Shown piece by piece: positions 1 to 8,043 of a stretch of DNA of 64,000 nt. Positions within the stretch are counted from its first letter, which is position 1, and each line of letters opens with the position of its first letter. The DNA comes from Holophagae bacterium (GTDB lineage Bacteria; Acidobacteriota; Holophagae; Acanthopleuribacterales; Acanthopleuribacteraceae). A program made the translations under genes and the position numbers. The stretch lies in contig JAJCXM010000004.1 in the NCBI GenBank assembly GCA_029263455.1, forward strand, positions 1-64,000, read 5' to 3'. A model generated the notes under the pieces. The model saw only the letters and a list, made by a program, of their open reading frames with translations, searched no databases and had not been told where the DNA came from.

Positions 1-107
1 CCCTCAAAGAAATATGGTTATTGGTGATGACTAAAACATGGGTCCCAAGACTTCATAAATCAAGGAGAAATGGCCGCCTTCGCCAAATTGTGTTTCAAGA
101 ACGGGTG

Positions 108-236
108 TTAAACTAGCTTTGTCGTGACGTGTCCCCAATTACCACTGATGTCTTCAATCCCCGTCGATGTGGCCGCAGCCGCTTCTTCAAGTCTTTTTGT
201 CGTTTGGTCGTCGACCTCAATGATCAATCGTGTCAT
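108..236 (-). CDS. Small ORF with ribbon-helix-helix antitoxin-like start (doubtful)
   Basis: A 42-codon reading frame starts at an ATG (236) about six bases after AGGTG. It begins MTRLIIEVDD and continues with a Lys/Arg-Glu-rich amphipathic stretch. That pattern resembles the N-terminal strand and first helix of ribbon-helix-helix antitoxins, but it is short and no toxin gene follows. After the stop, a shifted frame stays open to about position 31, so this may be the 5' part of a longer frameshifted gene. It sits directly beside the integrase remnant of a broken mobile element. The assignment is weak, and it could be a chance ORF. Confidence 0.25.
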   Translation of the reverse strand: MTRLIIEVDDQTTKRLEEAAAATSTGIEDISGNWGHVTTKLV

Positions 237-320
237 ACCTGCACCTTTTCTCCATTATAGACGTCCATCTTTCCTGCGCGGCAGGGTGGGTTCGTCGATG
301 CACCTCTTTAAGCGCTTTAG
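237..320 (-). pseudogene. Remnant of tyrosine integrase C-terminus
   Basis: The minus strand encodes SKALKEVHRRTHPA, almost identical to the last residues of the intact integrase at 4143-5087 (SIKALKDVHRRTHPAG). Only this C-terminal tail survives. The stop codon is absent, and the frame runs on into unrelated sequence. The fragment abuts, at about position 320, the 3' part of the XRE regulator. In the intact element those two segments lie about 4 kb apart. The simplest reading is one internal deletion that removed the integrase catalytic core, the primase and the XRE helix-turn-helix. Confidence 0.65.
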
Positions 321-535
321 ACACCGTAATTGAGATTGCCGATATCCTCCAAGTCGACATGGACGCGCTTGTTGGGCGTCGTCCACCTGACAAAGAGTTG
401 AAGATCCGCAACTATCAACTTCACTGTTTAGTCCAGGAAGTCGATCAACTCCCTGACGAAGACCAAAAAGCACTTGTGATTCTTATGGACAGCCTCATCA
501 AGAAGCAGAAATTTGCTCAGGTCATGGGCAGTTAA
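320..535 (+). pseudogene. Remnant of XRE regulator (C-terminal half)
   Basis: From position 320 the plus strand encodes the same C-terminal half as the intact XRE regulator at 8044-8460, from DTVIEIADILQVDMDALVG to the terminal KKQKFAQVMGS, with only synonymous differences apparent. The N-terminal DNA-recognition helices are missing and replaced by out-of-frame integrase tail. An ATG at 230 opens a hybrid frame through it, but the product would lack a functional helix-turn-helix. It marks a second, decayed copy of the integrase-primase-XRE element. Confidence 0.75.
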
Positions 536-706
536 TGCCACTACTTAGCCGCTAAAGAAAGCTCCTCTCTGATGTAAACAAGGTATACATCCATGGAATC
601 AGTAGTTTAGAGATTCAGCAGCGGCTATTCGTAAACAGCACGTCCCAGCCGCAAGCAACTGATCTACCTAGGGTTATAAATCCCCGTTAAAGCACTCAGT
701 GCGTCG
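320..706 (+). repeat. Direct repeat copy A (element right end)
   Basis: This 387-bp block is repeated in the same orientation at 8245-8632, with a handful of substitutions and one single-base indel just after the XRE stop codon. It covers the 3' half of the XRE gene plus about 170 bp of non-coding sequence. Similarity stops at GCGTCG (701-706), after which each copy is followed by a different immunity gene read towards it. Confidence 0.85.
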
Positions 707-776
707 TCTGTGGACAGCAACACAAGTCGAGTTTTGAGAGCGTAATCAGTTCGCAAGGCCGGATTTTTTGGTGCGA
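536..776. other. Non-coding gap, mostly repeat
   Basis: This is the non-coding right end of the decayed element (to 706) followed by about 70 bp before the stop of the immunity gene. It contains the 15-base motif TTAGCCGCTAAAGAA at 545-559, which also occurs at 8471-8485 and, with one change, at 3923-3937. No ORF or RNA gene was recognised. Confidence 0.6.
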
Positions 777-1244
777 TCAATCGATAGCGATATCTACCTT
801 TTCTGTTTTAAGCGTTTTGATCAACATGCCTTCGCATTCATCAGCCAGAGTTACAAACTGATGCTCATATGAATAATAGAGAAGCAAGGAGTATTTTCCA
901 GGACGTAATCGTGGTGTAAATTCATTCAATGGCACTTCCCACTCTTGAATAAACCTTTCGTCTGGATACAAGACAATCGAGTTATTACAATTCAGCGTTA
1001 TATCCGTTAAGTTCGCCATTGAGTTTTTGAAGACGAAATGCATCTCGTCACTCTCTTGGTCAACTAGCAAAACTTTCACTATTTGGAAAATCACATCGTT
1101 TAGATCGGGCCTACGAAAAATGACTTTATTATCGGCTTCATTCACAAACGAAAGAGAAAAAGTCGCTACAGTCGAATTCACCTCGACATTTTCGATGTTC
1201 ATTTGAAGATCGCCGCAAAAGAAGCATATCAATAGTATGGTCAT
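777..1244 (-). CDS. Probable exported immunity protein for RHS metallopeptidase tip
   Basis: A 155-residue protein with a short hydrophobic N-terminus (LLICFFCGDL, about residues 4-13), compatible with export; no good lipobox is visible. The rest is predicted beta-rich and matches no family I recognise. Its ATG overlaps the TGA of the upstream toxin reading frame (ATGA, 1241-1244), the usual coupling of a polymorphic toxin and its immunity gene. The function is inferred from position and size only. If it is exported, the partner toxin would act in the periplasm, which fits a zinc peptidase attacking envelope proteins. The immunity frame is undamaged although the toxin carries a stop codon. 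Confidence 0.55.
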   Translation of the reverse strand: MTILLICFFCGDLQMNIENVEVNSTVATFSLSFVNEADNKVIFRRPDLNDVIFQIVKVLLVDQESDEMHFVFKNSMANLTDITLNCNNSIVLYPDERFIQEWEVPLNEFTPRLRPGKYSLLLYYSYEHQFVTLADECEGMLIKTLKTEKVDIAID

Positions 1245-2056
1245 TTCTTGTCCTCTTCTTGATTACGTTTCACCTCGGCATCAAATATTCTAAATAAGTT
1301 GCCCCAAGATATTTTCTCCCCGAATGCCTCGATTTCAAACCTAACGCCTGTTTCTATGGGTCCTTGCTCATCCTTTTGAAGAACACCATCCGTTACAACA
1401 TCACCATAGTGCGTTAACTCATGAAATAGAACGGAATCAACAAAAAGATCTTCCGCTCCACTGTTGTCCGGGTCAGCAGTATCAAATAAACTGATGACGT
1501 TATCATCAATATGAATATTGGCTCCGTCCCTTTCAGCTATTCTTAATAAACCGTCCTCACCCTGTTCAGTATAAGTTACGCCAGCTGCAGTACTATCTGG
1601 ATTCTTTACCTTATCCTAAAGATCCTTTACGCCAATTATGGGGCCTGCCCCGGGCGTCAATATCGTACTAATTTGCTCGTCAGAAAGTTGACTGTATTTC
1701 TTAAATGCTTTCTTGAACTCAGCTGATTTAGATGCGTATCTCTCGCCAGCGGAATCGAAAAAAGCAGCTAAACGAGGATGATTCTTCTTAAGCTTTTCGT
1801 CGTATTGCAAATATCCAGTCGGATCCCATTTGTTAACCGGATCATTGCCGACATACTCATACAGATTAATCGTATGGGGAGCGAGCCAATTCCAGTCTCT
1901 TTGGGGGTCGGGTCGGTTGAACTTGGCTTGGTCGGGTAGTTGGAATCGGCCTTCCATACAACTTAACGTTTCCGCCCCACGCGAGAGTCTTAACTCGTAT
2001 AGATCATGCGTGTTAGGAGATGGGCGAAAAACGTTGGATTTTGATACATCCCCCAT
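1241..2056 (-). pseudogene. Orphan RHS-core toxin tip, HELTH metallopeptidase, with in-frame TAG
   Basis: Starting at ATG 2056 the frame carries the terminal RHS core signature (MEGRFQLP, FNRPDP, NLYEYVGNDP, WDPTG; about residues 34-80). A single TAG at 1616-1618 (codon 147) interrupts it. The same frame then continues without another stop to TGA at 1241-1243. The downstream half contains HELTHYGD (His212, Glu213, His216) followed by a Glu-rich FEIEAFG segment, the layout of Tox-MPTase3-like zincin toxins. A signal-like segment conserved with the cassette at 2814-3806 lies upstream of 2056 in frame but has lost its ATG. Either the toxin is inactivated by one nonsense mutation or the amber is suppressed. 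It is coupled to the immunity gene by a 4-base overlap. Confidence 0.75.
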
Positions 2057-2090
2057 GTGCGTTTCTAGGGATGTGACATCCAGAGGAACG
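1830..2090 (-). repeat. RHS-core repeat copy 1
   Basis: DNA encoding the leader-like segment and RHS core of cassette 1 closely matches 3507-3790 (cassette 2). A shorter part, the core only, matches 9813-9950 (cassette 3). Similarity ends abruptly after the WDP(T/S)G motif where the toxin tips diverge, as expected for tip replacement at the RHS core boundary. Confidence 0.8.
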
Positions 2091-2285
2091 AAACCAATGG
2101 TGAGCCATAGCAGCCCACTTAGATTAACTTACGCAAACTATATCTACAGAAATCGGCTGGCACCAATAGGTTTATTCACAATGTCCCCAGACTTCCCCAG
2201 TTCCCCAGACTTCACCCCCGTTGAACCGGCGTCTTAGAGGCTCAAATTATCGGTTCAATCGCTCAGCGCGACTATCGCTTTTTCA
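2057..2285. other. Inter-cassette spacer
   Basis: About 230 bp between the RHS tip of cassette 1 and the immunity gene of cassette 2. The first ~45 bp still encode a leader-like segment homologous to the N-terminus of cassette 2, without a start codon. It also holds a short tandem repeat (CCCCAGACTTC twice, about 2185-2215). No gene was seen. Confidence 0.5.
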
Positions 2286-2798
2286 CTACTGATTGCTCGA
2301 TACTACAACTATCTTTGTTGAATTGATGATTGAATCGTCACCACATTTCTCAGAATATGGGCGTGGACAAGTTATGCTAAGCCAACTCTGCAGATAGAAC
2401 TCTCCTGGATCCAACACAACAACCTGGAACGATTCTGTGTACTCGTAGTATGCGCCTGGTTCAAGCCTGATTTCCACTTCACAGTAGGTGTGGTCTGGTG
2501 TCAAGTATGCCCTTAATAAGGTTGCGCCGGAAGTCGAGGCCATTCTTATGTTTACGCCATTGCCGACACAAGCGCGAACAGGAACTTCACTTCTATTCCA
2601 TACTCGATACCGCACTGACACTTTAGAGCCGATGACTAGCGTCGTGTCTTCGAGAATTGCTTCCATCTCAAGACTTTCTGCGATCCGCTTGATCCGTGTA
2701 TCCATTTTCCAAAGACAACTGCTGCTCGCAATTGTGATAGCAGCAAACACAAATGGTAGAGCAGTACTTCGGCCTAGCCTTGTTCTCAGAATCGTCAA
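2286..2798 (-). CDS. Probable immunity lipoprotein of RHS cassette 2
   Basis: A 170-residue protein beginning at a TTG codon preceded by a GGAAGGGG ribosome-binding site. An N-terminal hydrophobic stretch (about residues 12-27) ends in a lipobox-like ASSSC, so it is probably an acylated periplasmic lipoprotein. The mature part looks like an all-beta domain with several cysteines; I do not recognise the family. It lies 15 bp downstream of the RHS zincin tip (2814-3806), which makes it the candidate immunity protein. Export of the immunity protein suggests the cognate toxin is active outside the cytoplasm. Confidence 0.55.
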   Translation of the reverse strand: MTILRTRLGRSTALPFVFAAITIASSSCLWKMDTRIKRIAESLEMEAILEDTTLVIGSKVSVRYRVWNRSEVPVRACVGNGVNIRMASTSGATLLRAYLTPDHTYCEVEIRLEPGAYYEYTESFQVVVLDPGEFYLQSWLSITCPRPYSEKCGDDSIINSTKIVVVSSNQ

Positions 2799-2813
2799 GG
2801 ACGTCGCCCCTTC

Positions 2814-3806
2814 CTATTGTTGACCGGACAAATTTGAACTTGGGAAATTCTTGAACAAAGGCAGGTCCTTTTTTGCCCTATAGCTGGGACCATCAATGAT
2901 TTTCCCAATATTATTGAGTAATTTGTTTCCACTGATACCCTTTCCTAGCTTCACAGTGCCACCTCTTGCTCGATATGATTGAGGCGGACCATTCCAAAGA
3001 TCTAGTATTCTGTCTGTGACTAAGAATGCCTCAGTTTCGGCTTGACCATGGGTGATATTCAACGAAGGATCTCCCTCAGGGAAATCAAATGAAATACTCG
3101 AAGCAAAAGTTTGACGTTGCCGAAGGTGGGCCCCTTCGTGACCACTAACTGCTTCTAGTTTGCCCCGATCACTAAACACTGATGGATCGATATTCACGAG
3201 AGCATAATCAAGACGTGCCTTCAAGTTACCGTCATTATCGATCGTTGTCTCAATGCTGTACTCCTCAACAGCGCCATCTGCTTCTGGATCGCTCGGACTC
3301 GCAAAAGCAACGACCACACCATTTTCTTCGCCCAAACCGCCATATGAAGCAACAGCCTTTTCCACTTCCCCACCTCGCTCAAGATTAACGGCTCTAGACG
3401 CTTCAAATGCCTCGATGCGTTGCTGATGTTGCTTGAGTATCTTTTCGTCTTTATCAACGTCTCCCGTTAGTTCAGGCTCGCGAACCACATACAGACCACT
3501 AGGGTCCCACGAGTTGATCGGATCATTGCCGACATACTCGTATAGATTAATCGTATGCGGCTGTAGCCAGTTCCAGTCCCTCATGGGATCAGGTCGGTTG
3601 AACTTGGCTTGGTCGGGAAGCTGGAATCGGCCTTCCATACAACTTAGCGTTTCGGCCCCACGCGAGAGACTTAACTCATATAGATCATGCGCGTTATGAG
3701 TTCGACTGAAAACGATGGATTTTGATACATCCCCGATGTGCGTTTCTAGGGATGTGACATCCAAAGGTACGAAGCCGATGGTGAGCCAGAGCAAGGTCGA
3801 GAGCAT
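2814..3806 (-). CDS. Orphan RHS-core toxin with HEGAH zincin tip
   Basis: A 330-residue protein. It has a hydrophobic N-terminus (LLWLTIGFVPL), an RHS core signature (MEGRFQLP, FNRPDP, NLYEYVGNDP, WDPSG; about residues 57-105), then a variable tip. The tip contains SGHEGAHLRQ (His223, Glu224, His227) and, about 35 residues later, an ETEAF segment that could supply the third zinc ligand. These are features of zinc metallopeptidase toxins. The full YD-repeat shell normally preceding an RHS core is missing, so this is a displaced orphan tip rather than a complete RHS protein. How it would be delivered is unclear: the hydrophobic start could be a signal peptide, or it could be a silent cassette used for tip exchange. 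Confidence 0.7.
   Translation of the reverse strand: MLSTLLWLTIGFVPLDVTSLETHIGDVSKSIVFSRTHNAHDLYELSLSRGAETLSCMEGRFQLPDQAKFNRPDPMRDWNWLQPHTINLYEYVGNDPINSWDPSGLYVVREPELTGDVDKDEKILKQHQQRIEAFEASRAVNLERGGEVEKAVASYGGLGEENGVVVAFASPSDPEADGAVEEYSIETTIDNDGNLKARLDYALVNIDPSVFSDRGKLEAVSGHEGAHLRQRQTFASSISFDFPEGDPSLNITHGQAETEAFLVTDRILDLWNGPPQSYRARGGTVKLGKGISGNKLLNNIGKIIDGPSYRAKKDLPLFKNFPSSNLSGQQ
3507..3790 (-). repeat. RHS-core repeat copy 2
   Basis: Homologous at DNA level to 1830-2090 across the leader-like segment and RHS core. The two copies differ by scattered substitutions but keep the reading frame. They diverge completely beyond the core. Confidence 0.8.
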
Positions 3807-3910
3807 GTCTCATTCTACCTGGCTTTAACTTTTAGTGGCTGTCGAAGCTCTGGTTTATCAGAGTCAATCACGCGTCCCTGGCACCACGTAAAGGACGTAC
3901 CAGTTCGCCC

Positions 3911-3933
3911 TTAGCTGCTAGGTTAGCAGCTAA
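3911..3933. repeat. Perfect hairpin, 10-bp arms
   Basis: Arms TTAGCTGCTA (3911-3920) and TAGCAGCTAA (3924-3933) are separated by GGT. The right arm is part of TTAGCAGCTAAAGAA (3923-3937), which recurs with one change at 8471-8485 and 545-559. It is a candidate recombination core or end structure. Confidence 0.6.
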
Positions 3934-4029
3934 AGAAGGAAGCCGCTTATGGCTTGAAACGCCTAGCATATCAGGGGCTCCGCCTCTTTCAGCCTTGGCT
4001 GCCCAAGTGGTTTCTTATCGCCTTACCAG

Positions 4030-4111
4030 AACGTTCGATAATCGCCCGCGTTATGTGATTGTGACGCCCAAAGGGACCACGTTCACATAATGATGATTAT
4101 CGCCGACGTTT
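4030..4111. repeat. Imperfect inverted repeat beside integrase
   Basis: Arms of about 29 bp (4030-4058 and 4083-4111) share CGATAATC...TTATGTGA and its complement, with a 24-bp spacer. It lies 30 bp beyond the integrase stop. This could be accessory recombinase or terminator structure for the minus-strand operon. Confidence 0.55.
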
Positions 4112-4142
4112 GCTCATGGTCGGCCGGCGTCTCGCGTATCCC

Positions 4143-5087
4143 CTACCCAGCTGGGTGTGTTCGCCGATGGACGTCTTTCAGTGCCTTAATGGAGACTTCC
4201 GTGTAGATCTGCGTGGTCTCGAGCTTGGCGTGGCCTAACATCTGCTGGATGTAACGGATGTCGGCTCCGTTTTCTAACATCAGCGTCGCAGCCGTGTGTC
4301 TAAATAGATGACAGGCGCCAGCTTTTATACCTGCCGCTTTGAGGTATTTGCGGGCCAGGGTGGATAAGTACTCGATCGAGAGCGGTCGCCCTGATTTGCT
4401 CACGAAGAGTAAGCCCTCATCGATGTCGCCTATTAGGAACGGACGCCCGGTTTGCAGGTAAAGACTGATCCATTGCAACGCGCTTTTACCGATGGGCACC
4501 ACTCGGTCTTTCATGCCCTTCCCTTGCCTTACGATCAGGGTCTCCTGCTCCATATAGAGGTCATACACTTTAAGGTTCGCTAGCTCCTGCCGGCGGATCC
4601 CTGTGACGTAAAAGGTCTCTAGGATCGCTCGATCTCGTAAACCTACCGGCTTTGTGAGATCGGGCTGACTCAGCACCTGTTTCATCTTGCTGGCTGTTAG
4701 CACGTGATGCGGTAAGTGCCGTTCCTTCTTCGGTAACTCCAACTCTGAAGCAGGGTTGATCACTAAGAGCCGTTGTTTGGTGAGCCAACGGAACAAGCCA
4801 CATACATGGGTTAAATGGTTCGCCTGGGTGCTCATCTTATAAGGACGCCCTTCTGGCGTTCGATAGGCGTAAATCCATTGCTGATAGCGTTCAAGCACCC
4901 GTCGTGAAACGTCTTTGGGTCGGGTAATCCCTCGCTCCCCACACCAGGCCGTAAACTTCCTCAACATAAGGTCGGCTCGATCCACCGAGCTATGGGCGTA
5001 ATTATGCACCCGCATCCAGTTGAGATAGGCGCAGATGAGGGTGATAAATCCATCGGGTTCGTGAAGGGGGATGACAGATCGGCTCAT
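4143..5087 (-). CDS. Tyrosine recombinase/integrase
   Basis: A 314-residue XerC/D-like recombinase. An N-terminal SAM-like core-binding domain (about residues 10-105) is followed by the catalytic domain. All catalytic residues are visible: Arg165 (TGIRRQEL), Lys190 (RQGKGMKDR), His260 and Arg263 (HLFRH), His286 (LGHAKLE) and Tyr295 (TQIYTEV). It would cut and rejoin DNA to integrate or excise the surrounding element. It is downstream of the primase gene, same strand, with a 37-bp gap, so the two probably share a transcript controlled by the divergent XRE regulator. The C-terminal tail is duplicated in the remnant at 237-320. Confidence 0.92.
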   Translation of the reverse strand: MSRSVIPLHEPDGFITLICAYLNWMRVHNYAHSSVDRADLMLRKFTAWCGERGITRPKDVSRRVLERYQQWIYAYRTPEGRPYKMSTQANHLTHVCGLFRWLTKQRLLVINPASELELPKKERHLPHHVLTASKMKQVLSQPDLTKPVGLRDRAILETFYVTGIRRQELANLKVYDLYMEQETLIVRQGKGMKDRVVPIGKSALQWISLYLQTGRPFLIGDIDEGLLFVSKSGRPLSIEYLSTLARKYLKAAGIKAGACHLFRHTAATLMLENGADIRYIQQMLGHAKLETTQIYTEVSIKALKDVHRRTHPAG

Positions 5088-5124
5088 GTTCCACCAGGCG
5101 TTGGACTTGTATTTTTAGACACCC

Positions 5125-7971
5125 CTAGTAAGCCATTTGGCGACGCTTCGGACCTTCGCTTGCGTAATCGTCGTGTTCTGAGTCGATTACGTCGTTTTGG
5201 GCCATGCTCGATGGACCCTCGATGGGGGCTCGTTGGATGCTCGATGAGGGCTCGAACTCTGGATTATCATGCTCGAAGTTGGATTCGTTCTCTTGTTTTT
5301 GGAGGTCGTTGACATCGATGAGGCCCATCACGAAACGATCACCTTCTTTCCCTTCGCCGGCATAGACCAGCTCATACAGGAAGCTTTGGCCGCGTCGGCC
5401 ACGGTGGGCTAGAACGTATTCCAGCGTGACCAGCTTCTCCATGTGGGTACGCACCTGGAAGTCACTCCAACCACAGAACTCGCGGATCTCTCGACGCGTA
5501 AAGCGAACGTCTTCACGATCCATGCTTTCGCGGTTGGCTTGGTCTAGCACCATGTCATCCAAGAGATCGAGGAAGCGCCTGGTCTGTGGGGTGAGTTCGT
5601 CTAAGCAACGACCTAAGGTGGCATTGATCAAGCGATTGGCTAGCCTGATGTCTTTCAGGGTGGCTTCGATATAGGGCAGTTTTTGACCTTGCTGTTCATC
5701 CACATGTACAGGCCTTTGGTACTGATGCAACATGGCTATGGCCCGGATTAAGGCCAAGTATTTCTTTTGGTCACGGCGGGTTCGCAGTTTTGTATCCAGG
5801 AAGGTGAGGTGTTGCGCATACGGGTTTACGACGTGGATCGGCCGTAACAGGCGCTGCATATTCTGGTGACGATGTTGGATGGTTTCACGTTCCCGCCGGC
5901 GTCGCCACCCGTTGAGGGTTTCGGCCTCCCTTTGGAGGAGATGGATGGCTCGGGTTTGCGCTCGGCTCTCGTCCACGGTGAGGATAATGCACCGATTCCG
6001 CAGTTCCTCATCCATATCGATGGCGGTGGTGGTCAGGATTAAAGCCACCGGCCCTTCCACGCGATAACGTTCCACGGATAGCTTGCCGGTCTTAGGGTCT
6101 TTGCCCGTACTGGCGATGTTGAGCTCGCCTTCGCTGACCAGCAGTTTTAGCGGGTAGGTCGCTCCTTCAGCGCCTTCCTCTTCCACAATGGCTAGCACCT
6201 TGTGTTTGAGATGGGTGGCATCCATGTAGAACAGCGATTTACCCGTCATGGCGGTATACTTCTCCACTTCTTCAGGGGGTGTGAACGAAAGGATCACATC
6301 CATTGTCGCTGTCTTGCCTGCCGATGAAGCGCTTTGGATGGCGATGGCAATGGGATCAGGGAGCAAGCGACTAATAGCGGCTAAGTAGCCAAGCAACTTA
6401 TTGGTTTCCTCCCCAACGATGCCACAGCTCTCGAAGTCATCCAGGATCCGATCTAACAGATGAGGGTCCCGTAATGAGGCCAAAGCTTCAGCCGTTTCTT
6501 GATCACTGAGCTGAGGACCGTCCGTTTCTTTGGTGATCTCATGGCTGTCCCGCCAGGCTTCTAATTGACCCATGAGATAGCGTAGATCCTCACGCAGGGT
6601 GGCTTCTTCGGTATAGAGTTCTCGGGCCGCTTCGTGGATGAAGGCAGTTCGCTGTTTGGCCGAATAGAGTTCCAGGATGTCCACGTGGATGTGGTCATCC
6701 CGCGTCACCATTAGGTTGATCTTCATGTGGGTCGGATCACCGGCTATGCCTCGAACACGGTAGTGACGATCGTCCCGCGTGATCCGGACTTCATCCCCTT
6801 CCCCCTTGCTTATAGCTTCTTCATTTAGCGGCTCTTCATGGGCCTTTTCAAGTTCACCACGTCTTATGGGAGCCACGATCTGGGCCGATTGGGGGCCCGC
6901 CATCCAGGTGGCTTGATCCACCAGGATACCTAAGGCTTTAGTCGCTGGGCTCACTTTCAGTGCAAAAACATTGGCGTCCATGCCTTTGGGGAAGCTGATC
7001 CGGTAACTGGCAATGGAAGCAGCGGCTAAACGAGCCGCTAGCTTATGGGCGGCTTCGTTGCCTGACTGATCGGCATCATAAGCGATCAGCACACGTCTGA
7101 CCCCTCTTTGGTTGAACGCGTGTAAATGGCTGTCGGTGAATCCGTTCGTCCCATAACTAGCGGTAACGTTGTGGAACCCATTCACCCAGAAGGTTAATCC
7201 ATCGATCAGCGATTCGCATAAGATCACGTCGGGTTCGTTGAGCCCGTCCAGGTTCCACACGCCACGGTGTGGCCCGGGCAAGTAGGTGTGGTTCGGGGTG
7301 CCTTGCCGCAGGTTAGCTAAGATCTTGCGGCCATAAAGGTCGGTCACGACACCGTTTGGATCGATCACTGGAATGACTAAGGACCCGGCAAAGTGTTCAT
7401 GTCCAGACGCACGAAACACGCCTAAGCTAATCAGTTTGGCCCGCAGATCCATGCCCTCCTGGCATTGACGGCTAGGGAGACGTTTCGAGAGTGAACGGTT
7501 GCTATACCCTAGCTTGAAGCGCTCGATCGCATTCGCGTCGTCAATGCCGCGTTGCTTGAGATACGCCATCGCTCGTTTCGAATCCTTCAGTGACGCGTGG
7601 TAGTCATCCACCACAAGATTCAGCAGCTCCTGGCGATCGGACTCGCCGACTTGGATCTGAGGGCGTTGAACCTCGATCTCTTCTACGCCCGCATAATGGC
7701 AGAGCCATGTATAGGCTTCGCGAAAGGTGCATGATTCGCGTTGCATCACCCAGGCAAAGACATCGCCTCCGCGATCACAAGCCCCAAGACAGTGCCACAG
7801 GTTCTTGGATGGTGTGATCACTAGCGAAGGCTCACGATCATCATGGAAGGGACAGAGCCCCAGGTAATTGGAACCCTGCTTCTCGAGCTTCGTTCCGGAT
7901 GATCGAACTAGGTCGTCTAAGTCCACCTCGCGCTTCATCCGTTCAATCGTGTCCTGGGGAATCCGTGCCAT
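5125..7971 (-). CDS. Element-encoded DNA primase/helicase-like protein (CHC2, TOPRIM, P-loop ATPase)
   Basis: A 948-residue protein. It carries an N-terminal CHC2 zinc finger (Cys40, His43, Cys61, Cys65), then a TOPRIM domain with the acidic signature CESLID and AYDADQSG (about residues 240-320). A P-loop ATPase domain follows, with Walker A SASSAGKTAT (about 548-557) and a Walker B-like AIVEEEG. The C-terminus is charged and winged-helix-like. This combination is typical of mobile-element replication proteins that prime and unwind their own DNA. I chose the ATG at 7971, ten bases after GGGAG, over the TTG at 7989. It is divergent from the XRE gene across a 72-bp promoter region and transcribed towards the integrase. 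Confidence 0.85.
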   Translation of the reverse strand: MARIPQDTIERMKREVDLDDLVRSSGTKLEKQGSNYLGLCPFHDDREPSLVITPSKNLWHCLGACDRGGDVFAWVMQRESCTFREAYTWLCHYAGVEEIEVQRPQIQVGESDRQELLNLVVDDYHASLKDSKRAMAYLKQRGIDDANAIERFKLGYSNRSLSKRLPSRQCQEGMDLRAKLISLGVFRASGHEHFAGSLVIPVIDPNGVVTDLYGRKILANLRQGTPNHTYLPGPHRGVWNLDGLNEPDVILCESLIDGLTFWVNGFHNVTASYGTNGFTDSHLHAFNQRGVRRVLIAYDADQSGNEAAHKLAARLAAASIASYRISFPKGMDANVFALKVSPATKALGILVDQATWMAGPQSAQIVAPIRRGELEKAHEEPLNEEAISKGEGDEVRITRDDRHYRVRGIAGDPTHMKINLMVTRDDHIHVDILELYSAKQRTAFIHEAARELYTEEATLREDLRYLMGQLEAWRDSHEITKETDGPQLSDQETAEALASLRDPHLLDRILDDFESCGIVGEETNKLLGYLAAISRLLPDPIAIAIQSASSAGKTATMDVILSFTPPEEVEKYTAMTGKSLFYMDATHLKHKVLAIVEEEGAEGATYPLKLLVSEGELNIASTGKDPKTGKLSVERYRVEGPVALILTTTAIDMDEELRNRCIILTVDESRAQTRAIHLLQREAETLNGWRRRRERETIQHRHQNMQRLLRPIHVVNPYAQHLTFLDTKLRTRRDQKKYLALIRAIAMLHQYQRPVHVDEQQGQKLPYIEATLKDIRLANRLINATLGRCLDELTPQTRRFLDLLDDMVLDQANRESMDREDVRFTRREIREFCGWSDFQVRTHMEKLVTLEYVLAHRGRRGQSFLYELVYAGEGKEGDRFVMGLIDVNDLQKQENESNFEHDNPEFEPSSSIQRAPIEGPSSMAQNDVIDSEHDDYASEGPKRRQMAY

Positions 7972-8004
7972 ATGCGTTCTCCCTCGCAAAACCTGTCAAT
8001 AGGC

Positions 8005-8034
8005 TTGTCAATTGATTAGTTTATAGACTATAGT
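8005..8034 (+). promoter_or_regulatory. Sigma-70-like promoter of XRE gene
   Basis: TTGTCA (8005-8010) and TATAGT (8029-8034) are spaced by 18 bp. The -10 hexamer is only nine bases before ATG 8044, so a transcript from here would be leaderless or nearly so. No Shine-Dalgarno precedes that ATG. Confidence 0.55.
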
Positions 8035-8040
8035 GTCTAT
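8023..8040. promoter_or_regulatory. Palindromic operator over the -10 box
   Basis: ATAGAC (8023-8028) and GTCTAT (8035-8040) form a perfect inverted repeat whose 6-bp centre is the TATAGT -10 hexamer. Binding here by the adjacent XRE protein would block its own promoter, and possibly that of the divergent primase operon. This is inference from position and symmetry. Confidence 0.55.
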
Positions 8041-8043
8041 ATC

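Larger units (their letters stand above)
3807..4142. other. Non-coding element boundary
   Basis: About 336 bp between the RHS cassette and the integrase stop codon. No gene was seen. It contains a perfect short hairpin (3911-3933) and a large imperfect inverted repeat (4030-4111), so it is the likely left terminus of the integrase-primase-XRE element. Confidence 0.55.

Noticed and set aside
1830-2237. Plus-strand ORF opposite RHS cassette 1 (and a similar one at 3433-3699)
   Set aside because: Antisense shadow of the conserved RHS core. The two ORFs are alike only because the RHS DNA is repeated.
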